Positions 50,707 through 59,313 of a DNA stretch of 64,000 bases are shown one piece after another (within the stretch, counting starts at the first letter, position 1; every line of letters starts with the position of its first letter). The DNA lies in contig NZ_JNBQ01000001.1 in the NCBI RefSeq assembly GCF_001019615.1, positions 372,001-436,000 of the forward strand. The letters run 5' to 3'. A program made the translations under genes and the position numbers. Source of the DNA: Cellulosimicrobium funkei. Lineage in GTDB: Bacteria > Actinomycetota > Actinomycetes > Actinomycetales > Cellulomonadaceae. The notes beneath the pieces are model-generated. The model did no database searches, was not told the DNA's origin, and worked only from the letters and a program-made list of their open reading frames with translations.

Positions 50707-50985
50707 GTGTTCGTCGAGATCGACTCGCTGCTCAAGGTCGTCGTCGCCGGCCTCGTCGTCGGCGCGGGCCTGCCCGCACTCTTCGCGCTCGGGGTCCGGC
50801 TCGCCGCCGGCCGCGCCGTGCCCGTCGAGGTCGGCACCCCGGACGGCCGCTTCACGTCCGACGGCCGGACCGTGCGCGTCGAGCGCGCCACCCGCGGTCG
50901 CCAGGTGGGCGCGCTCGTGTGCTTCGCCGTCGTCGTCGTCGCGATCGCGGCGGGCATCGCCTTCATCGCGAGCGGCGGCCACTGA
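50707..50985 (+). CDS. Small membrane protein in the pit operon
   Basis: 92 residues from a GTG behind GGAGGAGAGAACC, 25 nt after pit. Two transmembrane helices (LLKVVVAGLVVGAGLPALFALGVRLAAG and VGALVCFAVVVVAIAAGIAFIASGG) flank a short polar loop with GTPDGRFTSDGRTVRVERATRG. Small membrane proteins next to Pit transporters are common in actinobacteria; the role is unknown, possibly assembly or regulation of Pit. Confidence 0.75.
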   Translation: MFVEIDSLLKVVVAGLVVGAGLPALFALGVRLAAGRAVPVEVGTPDGRFTSDGRTVRVERATRGRQVGALVCFAVVVVAIAAGIAFIASGGH

Positions 50986-50999
50986 CCCGGACGGGTCAG
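50982..50999. terminator. Shared hairpin at convergent stops
   Basis: Arms CTGACCCG (50982-50989) and CGGGTCAG (50992-50999) contain the TGA stops of both convergent genes. The 8-bp stem is short, so termination may be weak. Confidence 0.45.
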
Positions 51000-52048
51000 G
51001 CGGAGCCGCGCACCACGAGGGTCGGGTCGAACAGGACCGAGCGAGGCTCGGTCTCCGGGGCGTCGATGGCCGCGAGCAGGAGGCGTGCCATCTCGGCCGC
51101 CATCTCCTCGACGGGCTGACGCACCGTCGTGAGCGGCGGGTGCGCCTGGTGCGCGACCGTGGAGTCGTCGAACCCGACGACCGCGACGTCCTCCGGGACG
51201 CGCCGCCCGGCCTCCTGGAGGACCGTGGACGCGCCGTCGGCCATGAGGTCGCTCGCGCCGAACACGCCGTCGACGTCGGGGCGCGCCGCGAGGAGCTCGC
51301 GGGCCGCGGCCTCGCCGCCCGCCCGCGTGAAGTCGCCCTCCACGACGAACGGCTCGGGGAGACCCGCGACCCGCACCGCGTCGAGGAACCCCTCGAGACG
51401 GGCGCGCGCGAAGGGGACGTCGGAGGGCCCGGCGACGGTCGCCAGGCGAGTCCGGCCGCGGGTCACCAGGTGCTCGGCCGCGAGCCGGCCGCCCGCCGCC
51501 TGGTCGAGGTCGACCCAGCTCACGCCGGCCGACTCGTCCGCGCCGTCCAGGTGCGTCGAGAGCACGACCGGCACGGACAGCGCCGCGAACCGCGCGGGGA
51601 GCGGGTCGCCGGAGCTCGACGTGATGAGCAGGACGCCGTCGACGTGGCCCTGGCGCACGTAGCGCACGACCTGGTCGTGCGCGGGCGGGTCGGCGGGCAG
51701 GATCGCGAGGTGGATGTCGCGCGGCCGGAGCACCTGCTGCGCGCCGGCCGTGACCCGGCCGATGTACGGGTCGGTGAACAGGCGCTCCAGGAAGGCGCTG
51801 GTGTGCGGCCGCTCCGTCGGCTCGGAGACGACGAGCGCGACCGATCCGGTGCGTCGCGTCACGAGGGTGCGCGCCGCGAGGTTGGGGACGTAGCCCGTCT
51901 CGTCGATCGCCTTCTCGACGACCTCGACGATCGCGGGGTCGACCGTCGGCACGCCGTTGATGACGCGGGACACGGTGGCTCGGGAGACGCCGGCGACGGC
52001 CGCGACGGCCTCGAGCGTCGGACGGGGAGAGGAGCGACGGGCTGCCAT
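50996..52048 (-). CDS. LacI family transcriptional regulator
   Basis: 350 residues. HTH at residues 10-35: PTLEAVAAVAGVSRATVSRVING, hinge helix NLAARTLVTRRTG, then a periplasmic-binding-protein-like sensor with LVVSEPTERP, GHVDGVLLITSS, GVSWVDLDQAAGGRLAAEHLVTRG, and AVVGFDDSTVAHQAHPPLTTVRQP. A leaderless promoter is predicted. It lies next to the laminarinase gene, whose promoter carries a LacI-type palindrome, so control of beta-glucan use is a reasonable inference. Confidence 0.88.
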   Translation of the reverse strand: MAARRSSPRPTLEAVAAVAGVSRATVSRVINGVPTVDPAIVEVVEKAIDETGYVPNLAARTLVTRRTGSVALVVSEPTERPHTSAFLERLFTDPYIGRVTAGAQQVLRPRDIHLAILPADPPAHDQVVRYVRQGHVDGVLLITSSSGDPLPARFAALSVPVVLSTHLDGADESAGVSWVDLDQAAGGRLAAEHLVTRGRTRLATVAGPSDVPFARARLEGFLDAVRVAGLPEPFVVEGDFTRAGGEAAARELLAARPDVDGVFGASDLMADGASTVLQEAGRRVPEDVAVVGFDDSTVAHQAHPPLTTVRQPVEEMAAEMARLLLAAIDAPETEPRSVLFDPTLVVRGSA

Positions 52049-52055
52049 GTCGTCA

Positions 52056-52061
52056 GTTATA
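52056..52061 (-). promoter_or_regulatory. Leaderless -10 (TATAAC)
   Basis: TATAAC on the minus strand, 7 nt before the ATG at 52048 of the lacI-type gene. Confidence 0.5.
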
Positions 52062-52135
52062 CCGCCCGTCCGGGGCCGTGCGGCCGGCCGTCCCTCGCGC
52101 GCGGGGGACGGCCTCGTCGGGCCGGGACACGGGGC

Positions 52136-52177
52136 GGTGCCCGACGGCGCGGGAGCAGCACCGCGCCGTCGGGCACC
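52136..52177 (-). terminator. Terminator of the laminarinase gene
   Basis: Perfect 17-bp arms (52136-52152, 52161-52177) with an 8-nt loop, about 107 nt past the stop of the GH16 gene and before the lacI-type promoter. No other gene is visible in 52049-52283. Confidence 0.7.
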
Positions 52178-52283
52178 GGTGCGGGCGCTGGAGGGGCGCC
52201 CGCCGTGGACCGGTCACCGGGAGAGGCGGGGCCTCACCACGGGAACGGGCCGGCGACCCGCAGGGGCCGCCGGGTGCGGGTGC

Positions 52284-54041
52284 TCACCGGTACACCCGCA
52301 CGTAGTCCACGAGCATGCGGGACGGGAACGGCGTGCTCGCGTCGGGAGCGCCCGGCCAGTCTCCGCCGACCGCGAGGTTGAGGATCAGGTAGAACTCGTG
52401 GTCGTAGACCCACGGCCCGCGCGTCGACTCGACGGTCTCCTTCGACGCGTAGAACGTGTCGCGGCCGTCGAGCGAGAACTGGATGCCCTCGCTGTCCCAC
52501 TCCGCGGCCCACACGTGGAAGTCGTCGGCGAACCGTGCGCCGCCCGGCAGGGTCGCCGGGCCGCCGTAGCCGCCGGCCCCCCAGTACGCGGGCGCGTGCA
52601 GCGTCGAGTGCGTGATCGTGGGCTCGAACCCGACGTTCTCCATGATGTCGATCTCGCCGTTGTACGGCCACGGGCGGCCCTCGAGGAAGTCGGAGCCCAT
52701 CATCCAGAACGCCGGCCACAGGCCCTGGCCCGCGGGGATCTTGATCCGGGCCTCGAAGCGGCCGTACTGCGTGTTGAGCGACGTCGACGTGTTCATGCGG
52801 TGCGACGTGTACGCGCGGCCCTCGGCGTTCTCGCGGCGCGCCTCGAGGACGAAGTGCCCCTGGCCGTCGTGGAAGCCGTTGCCCGACGCCGTGTAGACCT
52901 GGTGCTCCGCGTTCTGCGGCATCCCGGGGTCGATGTGCCACCTCGTGGCGTCGGCGGGCGTGCCGGCCGGAGCGTCGAACTCGTCGGACCAGACGAGGTC
53001 GAGGTCGTCGAAGTCGGGGTCCGCCGGCTGCGCGGGCGGGGCGGTCGGCGCGCCGCCCGTGCCGTAGACCTGGAACTCCCACAGCGAGTAGCCGTAGGGG
53101 CTGCTGCGGTCGTTCATGTGCACGCGCACGTGGCGACCGTCGGCGTCGAGCGGGATCGTCTCCTTGAACCCGCTGCCGGTCGTGGTGGAGAACACGGACC
53201 GCCACGACGACCCGTCGTCCGAGACCTCGATGTCGTAGCCGGTCGCGAACGCCGGGTCCCACTGGAGGACGACCTGGGTGACGTGCGCGGGGGCGCCGAG
53301 GTCGACGGCGATCCACCCCTCGTCGACCCAGCCGGTGTCCGGGGACGTGGCCCAGCGCGACGCCGGGTCGAGGTCGAGCGCCTTGTCCGGGGTGCAGTCC
53401 CAGCAGTTCGGGTCGAGCGTCTGGGAGCTCGACGCCGATCCGGGCTTGCCGTAGGAGAGCAGGCGCGCGGTGCCGGGCTCGGGCTCGCCCGTGCTGCCCT
53501 CGTCGCCGAACACCTGGAGCTCCCAGAGGGACACGCCCCAGACGGTCGCGCGCTGCGTGGCGGTGAGCCGCACGTAGCGCGCGGCGACGTCGAGGGGCAG
53601 CGTCTCGTCGCCGCCCTGGCCGTTCGTGGTCGAGTACGCGGTCGCCCACGCGCCGCCGTCGGTCGAGACCTCGATGCGGTAGCCGGACGCGTACGCCGTC
53701 TCCCAGTCGAGCTCGACGCGGTCGAGGTCGTGGACGGCGCCGAGGTCGACCTGGATCCAGGCGCCGTCGGCGTGCGCGCTGGACCAGCGCGTGCCGCGGT
53801 CGCCGTCGACGGCGGCGGCCGCGGTGCTCCAGTCGAACTCGGTGCTCGACGACGTCGCGGCGCGGCCCTGCGAGAGCGGGTCGTCGGGGGCGGCGGTCGC
53901 GGGCGCCGGGACGAGCGCGCCGAGGGCGAGGAGCCCGACGGCGGTCGTGGCGGCCGCGAGGGCGCGGCCGCGGGGCCGTGGTCGGGGCCGTCGGGAGGTG
54001 CTGCGGGCAGTGCTGCGGGTGCCGCGGGACGCGGTGCGCAT
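52284..54041 (-). CDS. Secreted GH16 endo-beta-1,3-glucanase (laminarinase) with two discoidin-like domains
   Basis: 585 residues from an ATG behind AAGGAGC. A long Arg-rich signal peptide ends near ATAAPDD (~51). Two F5/8-type C (CBM32-like) domains at ~55-175 and ~185-330: VDGDRGTRWSSAHADGAWIQVDLGAV with LWELQVFG, and LDLDPASRWATSP with SLWEFQVYG. GH16 catalytic domain ~350-585: ARIKIPAGQGLWPAFWMMG, nucleophile and acid/base in GEIDIMENVG (Glu463, Asp465, Glu468), and HVWAAEWDSEGIQFSLDG. The ExDxxE form is that of bacterial laminarinases. Exported, acts on beta-1,3-glucans such as fungal walls or laminarin. Confidence 0.92.
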   Translation of the reverse strand: MRTASRGTRSTARSTSRRPRPRPRGRALAAATTAVGLLALGALVPAPATAAPDDPLSQGRAATSSSTEFDWSTAAAAVDGDRGTRWSSAHADGAWIQVDLGAVHDLDRVELDWETAYASGYRIEVSTDGGAWATAYSTTNGQGGDETLPLDVAARYVRLTATQRATVWGVSLWELQVFGDEGSTGEPEPGTARLLSYGKPGSASSSQTLDPNCWDCTPDKALDLDPASRWATSPDTGWVDEGWIAVDLGAPAHVTQVVLQWDPAFATGYDIEVSDDGSSWRSVFSTTTGSGFKETIPLDADGRHVRVHMNDRSSPYGYSLWEFQVYGTGGAPTAPPAQPADPDFDDLDLVWSDEFDAPAGTPADATRWHIDPGMPQNAEHQVYTASGNGFHDGQGHFVLEARRENAEGRAYTSHRMNTSTSLNTQYGRFEARIKIPAGQGLWPAFWMMGSDFLEGRPWPYNGEIDIMENVGFEPTITHSTLHAPAYWGAGGYGGPATLPGGARFADDFHVWAAEWDSEGIQFSLDGRDTFYASKETVESTRGPWVYDHEFYLILNLAVGGDWPGAPDASTPFPSRMLVDYVRVYR

Positions 54042-54116
54042 GGACGTGCTCCTTCGAACGTCGGACGGGTCACGAGCCGCTCGAGGAGTCGGGCGAGCCG
54101 CTGTGCTCGCGCCGAT

Positions 54117-54161
54117 AGAGCGCTCTCTCACACCCTGGACCAGCCGGTCCGCGGAGGTCAA
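54117..54161 (-). promoter_or_regulatory. Laminarinase promoter with LacI-type operator
   Basis: Minus strand: -35 TTGACC (54156-54161), 18-bp spacer, -10 CAGGGT (54132-54137), then the perfect palindrome AGAGCGCTCT (54117-54126) about 5 nt further on, covering the expected start. GAGCGCTC is also the core of the CebR operator of actinomycetes, a LacI-family site. A second palindrome, CTGACCGGTCAG, lies at 54184-54195. Confidence 0.6.
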
Positions 54162-54210
54162 GAGGGCGGAGCGATATTTGTTACTGACCGGTCAGCCAGT
54201 TGTTGTCGGG

Positions 54211-55425
54211 TCAGCCCAGGCGCTCCTTGGCGGTGAGCACGCGGAGCACTGCGGCGTCCACCTTCGCCGCGAACGCCGGGTCGGTCGTCGCGCGCTCGAC
54301 GACCGTCGCGACCATGGGCTGCACGACGCTCGGGTCGGCGGACGCGAGCACCATGTCGCCGCCCGCGTCGATCGTCAGGACGGCGCGGTCGGCGGGCGAC
54401 CACGCCTGCACCTGCTGCGCCGCGGACACGTCGTCCGTGATGACGACGCCGTCGAACCCCAGGTCGCCGCGCAGCATCCCGTCGACGACGACGGGCGAGA
54501 ACGCCGCGGGCAACGACCCGTCGATCTGCGGGTAGACGGCGGTGGACGTCATGACGAACGCGGCACCCGCCTCGATCCCCGAGGCGAAGACGGCGACGGA
54601 CGGGTCGTCGCGCGTCGTCACGTCGTCCGTGACGCCCGCGTCGGTGTCGGTGTTCTCGGTGACGCGGCCCAGCCCCGGGAAGTGCTTGATCGTCACGTCC
54701 ACCCCGGACGCCTCCATGCCGGCGCTGAAGGCGTTCGCGTGCGCCGTCACCGTGTCCGGCGTGGTGCCGTAGTTGCGCTGGAAGTACCCGATCGGCGGGT
54801 TCTGCGCCTCCGTCCCCTCGGGCACCAGGTCCATCACCGGCGCGAGGTTGAGGTTCACGCCCGCGGCGGCGAGCTCGCCGCCCCACGTCGTCGCGTCGGC
54901 CTGGAGCGCCGCGGGGTCGAGGCCCGCCTGGTCGGTGGCCGTGGGGATCTGCGAGAACCCGGGACCGCGCAGCACCTGGACGTAGCCGCCCTCCTGGTCG
55001 GTCGCGACGAACAGCGGCGTGCCGTTCGTGGTCTCCGGCGAGACGAGCGCCGTGAAGCCCGCGACGAGGTCCGCCGTCGGGCCGGTGCCCGCCTGCGACC
55101 GCCCGGCGAGGAACACGTTGCCGACGTGGAGCTGCGACACCGCGTCGTAGCTCACCTGCTGGGGGTCGCTCACGTCGACGCCGACCATGAAGAGCTGGCC
55201 GACCTTCTGCTCGAGCGTCCACCCGGCGAGCGGGTCCTCGGGTGGGGTGGACGGCGTCGGGGGAGGGCCCGACGGCGACGGCTCGGGGGAGGCGGTCGGC
55301 GCGCCCGACGGTGACGGAGCCGGGGCAGGGCCGGGGCGGGTGAGGTACCACGCGACCGCCGAGACGGCGGCGAGCGTGGTGACGACGGCGACGACGATCC
55401 AGATGGTCCGGGCACGGGTGGTCAC
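54211..55425 (-). CDS. GH3-family glycosidase, beta-N-acetylhexosaminidase-like, membrane-anchored
   Basis: 404 residues from a GTG at 55425, chosen because GGAGG lies about 10 nt upstream; a GTG at 55485 is possible. N-terminal transmembrane helix (IWIVVAVVTTLAAVSAVAWYL), a Pro/Ser linker, then the GH3 barrel: LEQKVGQLFMVGV, FVATDQEGGYVQVLRGPGFS, LAPVMDL, KHFPGLGRVTENTDTD (247-262), and VVITDDVSAA with nucleophile Asp331. In NagZ the KHFPGHG...DSH loop supplies the acid/base His; here that loop has no His. Actinobacterial members share this variation. Likely peptidoglycan or chitobiose-type substrate on the outer face. Confidence 0.82.
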   Translation of the reverse strand: MTTRARTIWIVVAVVTTLAAVSAVAWYLTRPGPAPAPSPSGAPTASPEPSPSGPPPTPSTPPEDPLAGWTLEQKVGQLFMVGVDVSDPQQVSYDAVSQLHVGNVFLAGRSQAGTGPTADLVAGFTALVSPETTNGTPLFVATDQEGGYVQVLRGPGFSQIPTATDQAGLDPAALQADATTWGGELAAAGVNLNLAPVMDLVPEGTEAQNPPIGYFQRNYGTTPDTVTAHANAFSAGMEASGVDVTIKHFPGLGRVTENTDTDAGVTDDVTTRDDPSVAVFASGIEAGAAFVMTSTAVYPQIDGSLPAAFSPVVVDGMLRGDLGFDGVVITDDVSAAQQVQAWSPADRAVLTIDAGGDMVLASADPSVVQPMVATVVERATTDPAFAAKVDAAVLRVLTAKERLG

Positions 55426-55584
55426 AGGGCGGGCACCTCCAGCGGCCACCGTAGCCCGCTCCGTCGCGCGGGAGGTCGTGGACACGTCCGCGCCGCGTGC
55501 TGACCGGAGCCGCGGGTATGACGCGCATCACCTCGATGTTCCCGTCATGATCCTCACGGGGGAGCGTCTCGTGTGTGAGAGGTG

Positions 55585-55600
55585 CGGCCCGATCGGGCCG
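55585..55600. promoter_or_regulatory. 16-bp palindrome upstream of adhesin gene
   Basis: CGGCCCGATCGGGCCG is a perfect palindrome 30 nt before the ATG at 55630, in the gap between the divergent GH3 and adhesin genes. It could be an operator or a leader hairpin that limits access to the ribosome site (TTGGAG). Confidence 0.4.
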
Positions 55601-55629
55601 TACCGCATCGTCCGACCTTGGAGCCAGGC

Positions 55630-57405
55630 ATGTCCCGTCGCCCACCCACCCGCACTTTCGCCCTGGGGGATCGCACCCGGCGCGTCGTCGCCGCGACGAT
55701 CGCCGCCGTCCTCGCCCTCGTCGGGGCGGTGGTCCTGGTCACCGGGCCGCAGGCCCGGTCGGCCTCGGCGGCGCTCGGGTTCTGCCCGGACCCCGGCGAC
55801 ATGCCCAACATCGGCAACCTGCCGGCCTTCACGGACTCGAACGTCACCGTCTACACAGGCGGTGACTACCGCGCCACGGCGAGCGCCGCAGAGTCCGAGG
55901 GCCTTCTCGTCGTCGGCGGTGACGCTGTCGTCGACGCTCCGGGGAACTTCAGCGTGGGTGCCGTCGGGGCGGGCTCGCAGATCACGCCGCCGGACGGGGC
56001 GGTGATGTTCGCCGTCGGAGAGGGCCTCGACATCGCGGCCGGAACGAGCGTCACCGTCGGCTCGACGCTGCCCAGCGGCGGCGCGGTGAACGTCGGCGGG
56101 ACCGTCACGGGAGCGGGGAGCCTCTCGACAGCGGGAACCGTCCCGGGCGTGGAAGCGCCCGTGACGGAGGGCATGGGGCCCGGTGCGCTCGCCGAGTGGT
56201 CCGACTTCGGGTCGGTGATAGCCGACGCGTCGAGCACGATCGCGGGGTGGCCGGCGACGACCGGTGTCGTGTCGGGGAACCGGGTCGTCTTCACGGGCAC
56301 CGGCACGGACGACCCGCAGGTGTTCTCCATCGACGCGACGGAGCTCGACGGCGTCACCGAGGTCGAGTTCGCCGCCATCCCGGAGGGCGCGGCGATCGCG
56401 ATCAACGTGACCGGCGACGCGCCCGTGGACTTCAGCCCGAACTTCTGGGTCGGCAACGGCGTCAACCAGATCAACGCGTTCGGCCCCCAGTTCGGCAACT
56501 GGGCCTCGCGGATCCTGTGGAACTTCGAGTCGACGCCGGAGCTCGCGCTGGGCCGGGCAGACCAGTTCCTCGGGACGATTCTCGCCCCGGCGGCGGACGC
56601 GACGATCACGACGAGCACCAACGGGCGCGTCCTCGTCGGGGGGAACCTCACGTTCGGCGACCCGAGCGTCACCGGCGGTCTCGAGATGCACAACTACCCG
56701 TGGATCGGCCCGGGACCGTTCGACTGCACCTCGGCAGCGAGCTTCGTCGTCCAGAAGACCGTGACGGGCGAGGCCGCCGCCGACGTGCCCGCCGGGACGA
56801 CGTTCGAGGTCGAGTACACGTACGAGGAGCCGGACGGGACGACCGGTGGCGACACGCTCGTCGTGCCGATCAGCGGCGCGCTCGTGAACGGTCCGACGCT
56901 GCCGGTCGACACCGTCGTGACGGTCACCGAGACGGACCTTCCTTCCGTGCCCGGCGTCGAGTGGGGAACGCCCGTGATCCAGGTGAACGGCGAGCCGCTG
57001 GGCGACCCCGCGCAGTTCACGATCCAGGAGAACCAGACCGTCACGGTGACCGTGGTGAACACGGCGAACGGCGGCGCCGTCCCGACGGTGGGCGGGTTCT
57101 CGGTGGCCAAGGCCGTGACGGGTGACGCCGCGGGGCTCGTCCCCGCCGACACCGCGTTCCTGGTCGACTGGGAGGCGGGGCTCCCCGAGGGGGCGACCTA
57201 CGACGGCGACCTGTCCGGCACGCTGACCGTCCTCGCGGACGGGACCGTGACGAACGGTCCCTCCGACCTGCCCGTCGGCACCACCGTCGCGCTCGCCGAG
57301 CGGACGCCGCTGCCCGAGGTGGACGGCGTCGAGTCGGGGGGGATCCGGTGCTCAGCCCGGCGTCGCCCGTCACGATCGTCGAGGGCGCGACCGGGGTCGC
57401 GGTGA
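55630..57405 (+). CDS. Surface adhesin, N-terminal part (choice-of-anchor A + DUF5979), frame broken at 57336-57342
   Basis: 591 codons as read. Signal sequence/transmembrane start (VVAATIAAVLALVGAVVLVTG), then a choice-of-anchor A domain (~50-360): SEGLLVVGGDAVVDAPGNFSVG, VVFTGTGTDDPQVFSIDATEL, ILWNFESTPELALGRADQFLGTILAP, and GRVLVGGNLTFGDPSVTGGLEMHNYPW. DUF5979 repeat 1 and most of repeat 2 follow. At a run of seven G (57336-57342) the frame shifts and ends in a basic nonsense tail (SGGIRCSARRRPSRSS). The conserved EWG-type sequence expected there is restored in the frame of the next entry, so these two are one gene broken by an indel. Confidence 0.85.
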   Translation: MSRRPPTRTFALGDRTRRVVAATIAAVLALVGAVVLVTGPQARSASAALGFCPDPGDMPNIGNLPAFTDSNVTVYTGGDYRATASAAESEGLLVVGGDAVVDAPGNFSVGAVGAGSQITPPDGAVMFAVGEGLDIAAGTSVTVGSTLPSGGAVNVGGTVTGAGSLSTAGTVPGVEAPVTEGMGPGALAEWSDFGSVIADASSTIAGWPATTGVVSGNRVVFTGTGTDDPQVFSIDATELDGVTEVEFAAIPEGAAIAINVTGDAPVDFSPNFWVGNGVNQINAFGPQFGNWASRILWNFESTPELALGRADQFLGTILAPAADATITTSTNGRVLVGGNLTFGDPSVTGGLEMHNYPWIGPGPFDCTSAASFVVQKTVTGEAAADVPAGTTFEVEYTYEEPDGTTGGDTLVVPISGALVNGPTLPVDTVVTVTETDLPSVPGVEWGTPVIQVNGEPLGDPAQFTIQENQTVTVTVVNTANGGAVPTVGGFSVAKAVTGDAAGLVPADTAFLVDWEAGLPEGATYDGDLSGTLTVLADGTVTNGPSDLPVGTTVALAERTPLPEVDGVESGGIRCSARRRPSRSSRARPGSR

Positions 57406-59091
57406 CCGTCACGAACGTCGCGGTCGCCGTCGTCGGGGGATTCACGGTGCAGAAGGCTCTCGAGGGAGGCGCGGCGAGCGCCGTCCCCGGTGACACCGCG
57501 TTCCTGGTCGACTGGACCGCGACCGTCCCCGCGGGCGTCGCGTACGACGGCGCCACGTCGGGCACGCTGACGGTGCGCGCCGACGGGACCGTGGCGAGCG
57601 GCCCGACCGACCTGCCGGTCGGCACGACGGTGACGCTCGCCGAGCAGCAGCCGCTGCCCGAGATCGCGGGCGTGGAGTGGGGTGTACCGACGCTCGAGCC
57701 TGCCTCCCCGATCACGATCGTCGAGGGACCGACCGGTGTCGCGGTGACCGTGACGAACACGGCGGACGCGCCCGCGGAGATCGGCGGGTTCGCGGTGCAG
57801 AAGTCCGTCACGGGCGACGCGTCGGGGGCGGTGCCGCCGGACACCGCGTTCGTCGTCGCGTGGGAGGCCGAGCTCCCCCCGGACTCCGGCTACGAGGGAG
57901 CGACCTCCGGGACGCTCACCGTGCTCGCGGACGGGACCGTGGTGGACGGGCCGCAGGACCTTCCCGAGGGCACGGTCGTGACGTTCACCGAGCAGACGAT
58001 CCCCGACGTCCCGGGCGTCGACTGGGGCACGCCCACCGTGTCGCCCGGCACCGTGACGATCGGTGACGGCGACGCCGTCGCGGGGGTCGTGGTGACGAAC
58101 ACGGCGACCGCGCGGACGGGCGGGTTCTCCGTCGCGAAGGCGGTCGAGGGCGGCCTCGCCGGGAGCGTGCCGCCGGGCACGCAGTTCGAGGTCGAGTGGT
58201 CCGCGACCCTGCCCGCGGGCTTCGCGTACGACGGCCCGCTCACGGGGACGCTGACCCCGCTCGCGGACGGCACCGTCGTCGACGGCCCGCAGGACCTCCC
58301 GGTGGGGACGGTCGTGACGTTCACCGAGATCAACCTGCCCGAGGTCGACGGCGTCGTCTGGGGCGCCCCCACGTTCTCCCCGGGGTCGGTGACGGTCGGG
58401 GACGGCGCGAACACCCTCGTCACGCTGACCAACACCACGCAGGACGTGGCCGAGGTCGGCGGGTTCTCCGTGGCCAAGGAGGTGACCGGCGACCGCGCGG
58501 AGCTCGTGCCCGCCGACACCCTGTTCACCGTCGCGTACTCGTACGAGCTCGACGGCACCCTCGTCGGCGGCTACCTCCAGGTCCCGGCCGACGGGACGGT
58601 CGTCGCCGGCCCGCAGAACCTCCCGGTCGGCACGGTCGTCACCTACACGGAGGCCGACCTGCCCGACATCACGGGCGTCGCGTGGGGCGTCCCGACGTTC
58701 AGCCCGCAGTCGGTGGTCGTCGGCGACGGGGACGACACCCTCGTCACCGTGACGAACACGGCGAACCAGGCGGCGGGCGGGTTCTCGCTGGTCAAGCGGG
58801 TGACCGGCGAGGCGTCCGCCGCCGTCCCCGCGACCACGGAGTTCGTCGTGGCCTACGCGTACGACTCGCCCGCCGGGACAGTCACCGGGACGCTGACCGT
58901 CCGCGCCGACGGGGTCCCGGTCGAGGGGCCGCAGGACCTCCCGGCCGGGACCGTCGTCCGGCTCACCGAGACGGAGCTGCCCGAGATCGGTGGGGTCGAC
59001 TGGGGCGCGCCGGCGTTCACCGTGGACGGCACGGCGGTCACCGAGGTGACGGTGGGTGACGGCACGGTGGTCGTGACGCTCACGAACACGG
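56740..59091 (+). repeat. Seven DUF5979 repeats in the adhesin gene
   Basis: Units start at 56740, 57094, 57438, 57786, 58122, 58461 and 58779. Spacings are 354, 344, 348, 336, 339 and 318 nt; only the second is not a multiple of 3, which locates the frame break to unit 2. Confidence 0.85.
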
Positions 59092-59216
59092 CGGGGGAGC
59101 AGGGTCTCGCGGTCACGGGCTCCGACGCGGTGCTCGTGACGACGCTCGCGCTGCTGTTCCTCGGGACCGGCGCCGCGCTCGTCGCGATCCGCGCCCGACG
59201 GGGCCGCACCGCCTGA
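57348..59216 (+). CDS. Surface adhesin, C-terminal part (DUF5979 repeats + LAVTG sortase anchor), same gene as previous
   Basis: 622 codons. In this frame repeat 2 finishes (SPASPVTIVEG, VTVTN), then five more DUF5979 repeats of about 106-116 residues follow, each with GGF(S/T)V.K.V.G, (L/V)P.(D/T)T.F, GTLT...DG, GPQDLP.GT.V...E, and GV.WG.P motifs. The C-terminus has LAVTGSD (59106-59120), a transmembrane helix (VLVTTLALLFLGTGAALVAI) and a basic tail RARRGRT. LAXTG is the motif of class E sortases in actinobacteria, so the product would be wall-anchored. It has no ribosome site of its own, so unless the frame is restored it would not be made as a surface protein. Confidence 0.85.
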   Translation: MLSPASPVTIVEGATGVAVTVTNVAVAVVGGFTVQKALEGGAASAVPGDTAFLVDWTATVPAGVAYDGATSGTLTVRADGTVASGPTDLPVGTTVTLAEQQPLPEIAGVEWGVPTLEPASPITIVEGPTGVAVTVTNTADAPAEIGGFAVQKSVTGDASGAVPPDTAFVVAWEAELPPDSGYEGATSGTLTVLADGTVVDGPQDLPEGTVVTFTEQTIPDVPGVDWGTPTVSPGTVTIGDGDAVAGVVVTNTATARTGGFSVAKAVEGGLAGSVPPGTQFEVEWSATLPAGFAYDGPLTGTLTPLADGTVVDGPQDLPVGTVVTFTEINLPEVDGVVWGAPTFSPGSVTVGDGANTLVTLTNTTQDVAEVGGFSVAKEVTGDRAELVPADTLFTVAYSYELDGTLVGGYLQVPADGTVVAGPQNLPVGTVVTYTEADLPDITGVAWGVPTFSPQSVVVGDGDDTLVTVTNTANQAAGGFSLVKRVTGEASAAVPATTEFVVAYAYDSPAGTVTGTLTVRADGVPVEGPQDLPAGTVVRLTETELPEIGGVDWGAPAFTVDGTAVTEVTVGDGTVVVTLTNTAGEQGLAVTGSDAVLVTTLALLFLGTGAALVAIRARRGRTA

Positions 59217-59245
59217 CCCTCGGGACGTCGCCCCACCGCGACGCA

Positions 59246-59283
59246 CGACGGGCCGGTCACCCCGCGGGGTGACCGGCCCGTCG
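59246..59283. terminator. Bidirectional terminator after adhesin gene
   Basis: Perfect 18-bp arms (59246-59263, 59266-59283) around a 2-nt centre, between convergent stops at 59216 and 59314. One of the strongest hairpins in the window. Confidence 0.8.
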
Positions 59284-59313
59284 TCGTACCGCTCGCGCGA
59301 GCGCTGTCCGAGC

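Noticed and set aside
52136-52177. Hairpin considered as the LacI operator
   Set aside because: It is over 70 nt upstream of the lacI-type promoter with 17-bp arms and follows the laminarinase gene, which fits a terminator better.
56740-59091. Regular repeats considered as a CRISPR or minisatellite array
   Set aside because: The ~340-nt units encode degenerate DUF5979 protein domains in frame; they are protein repeats, not a DNA array.
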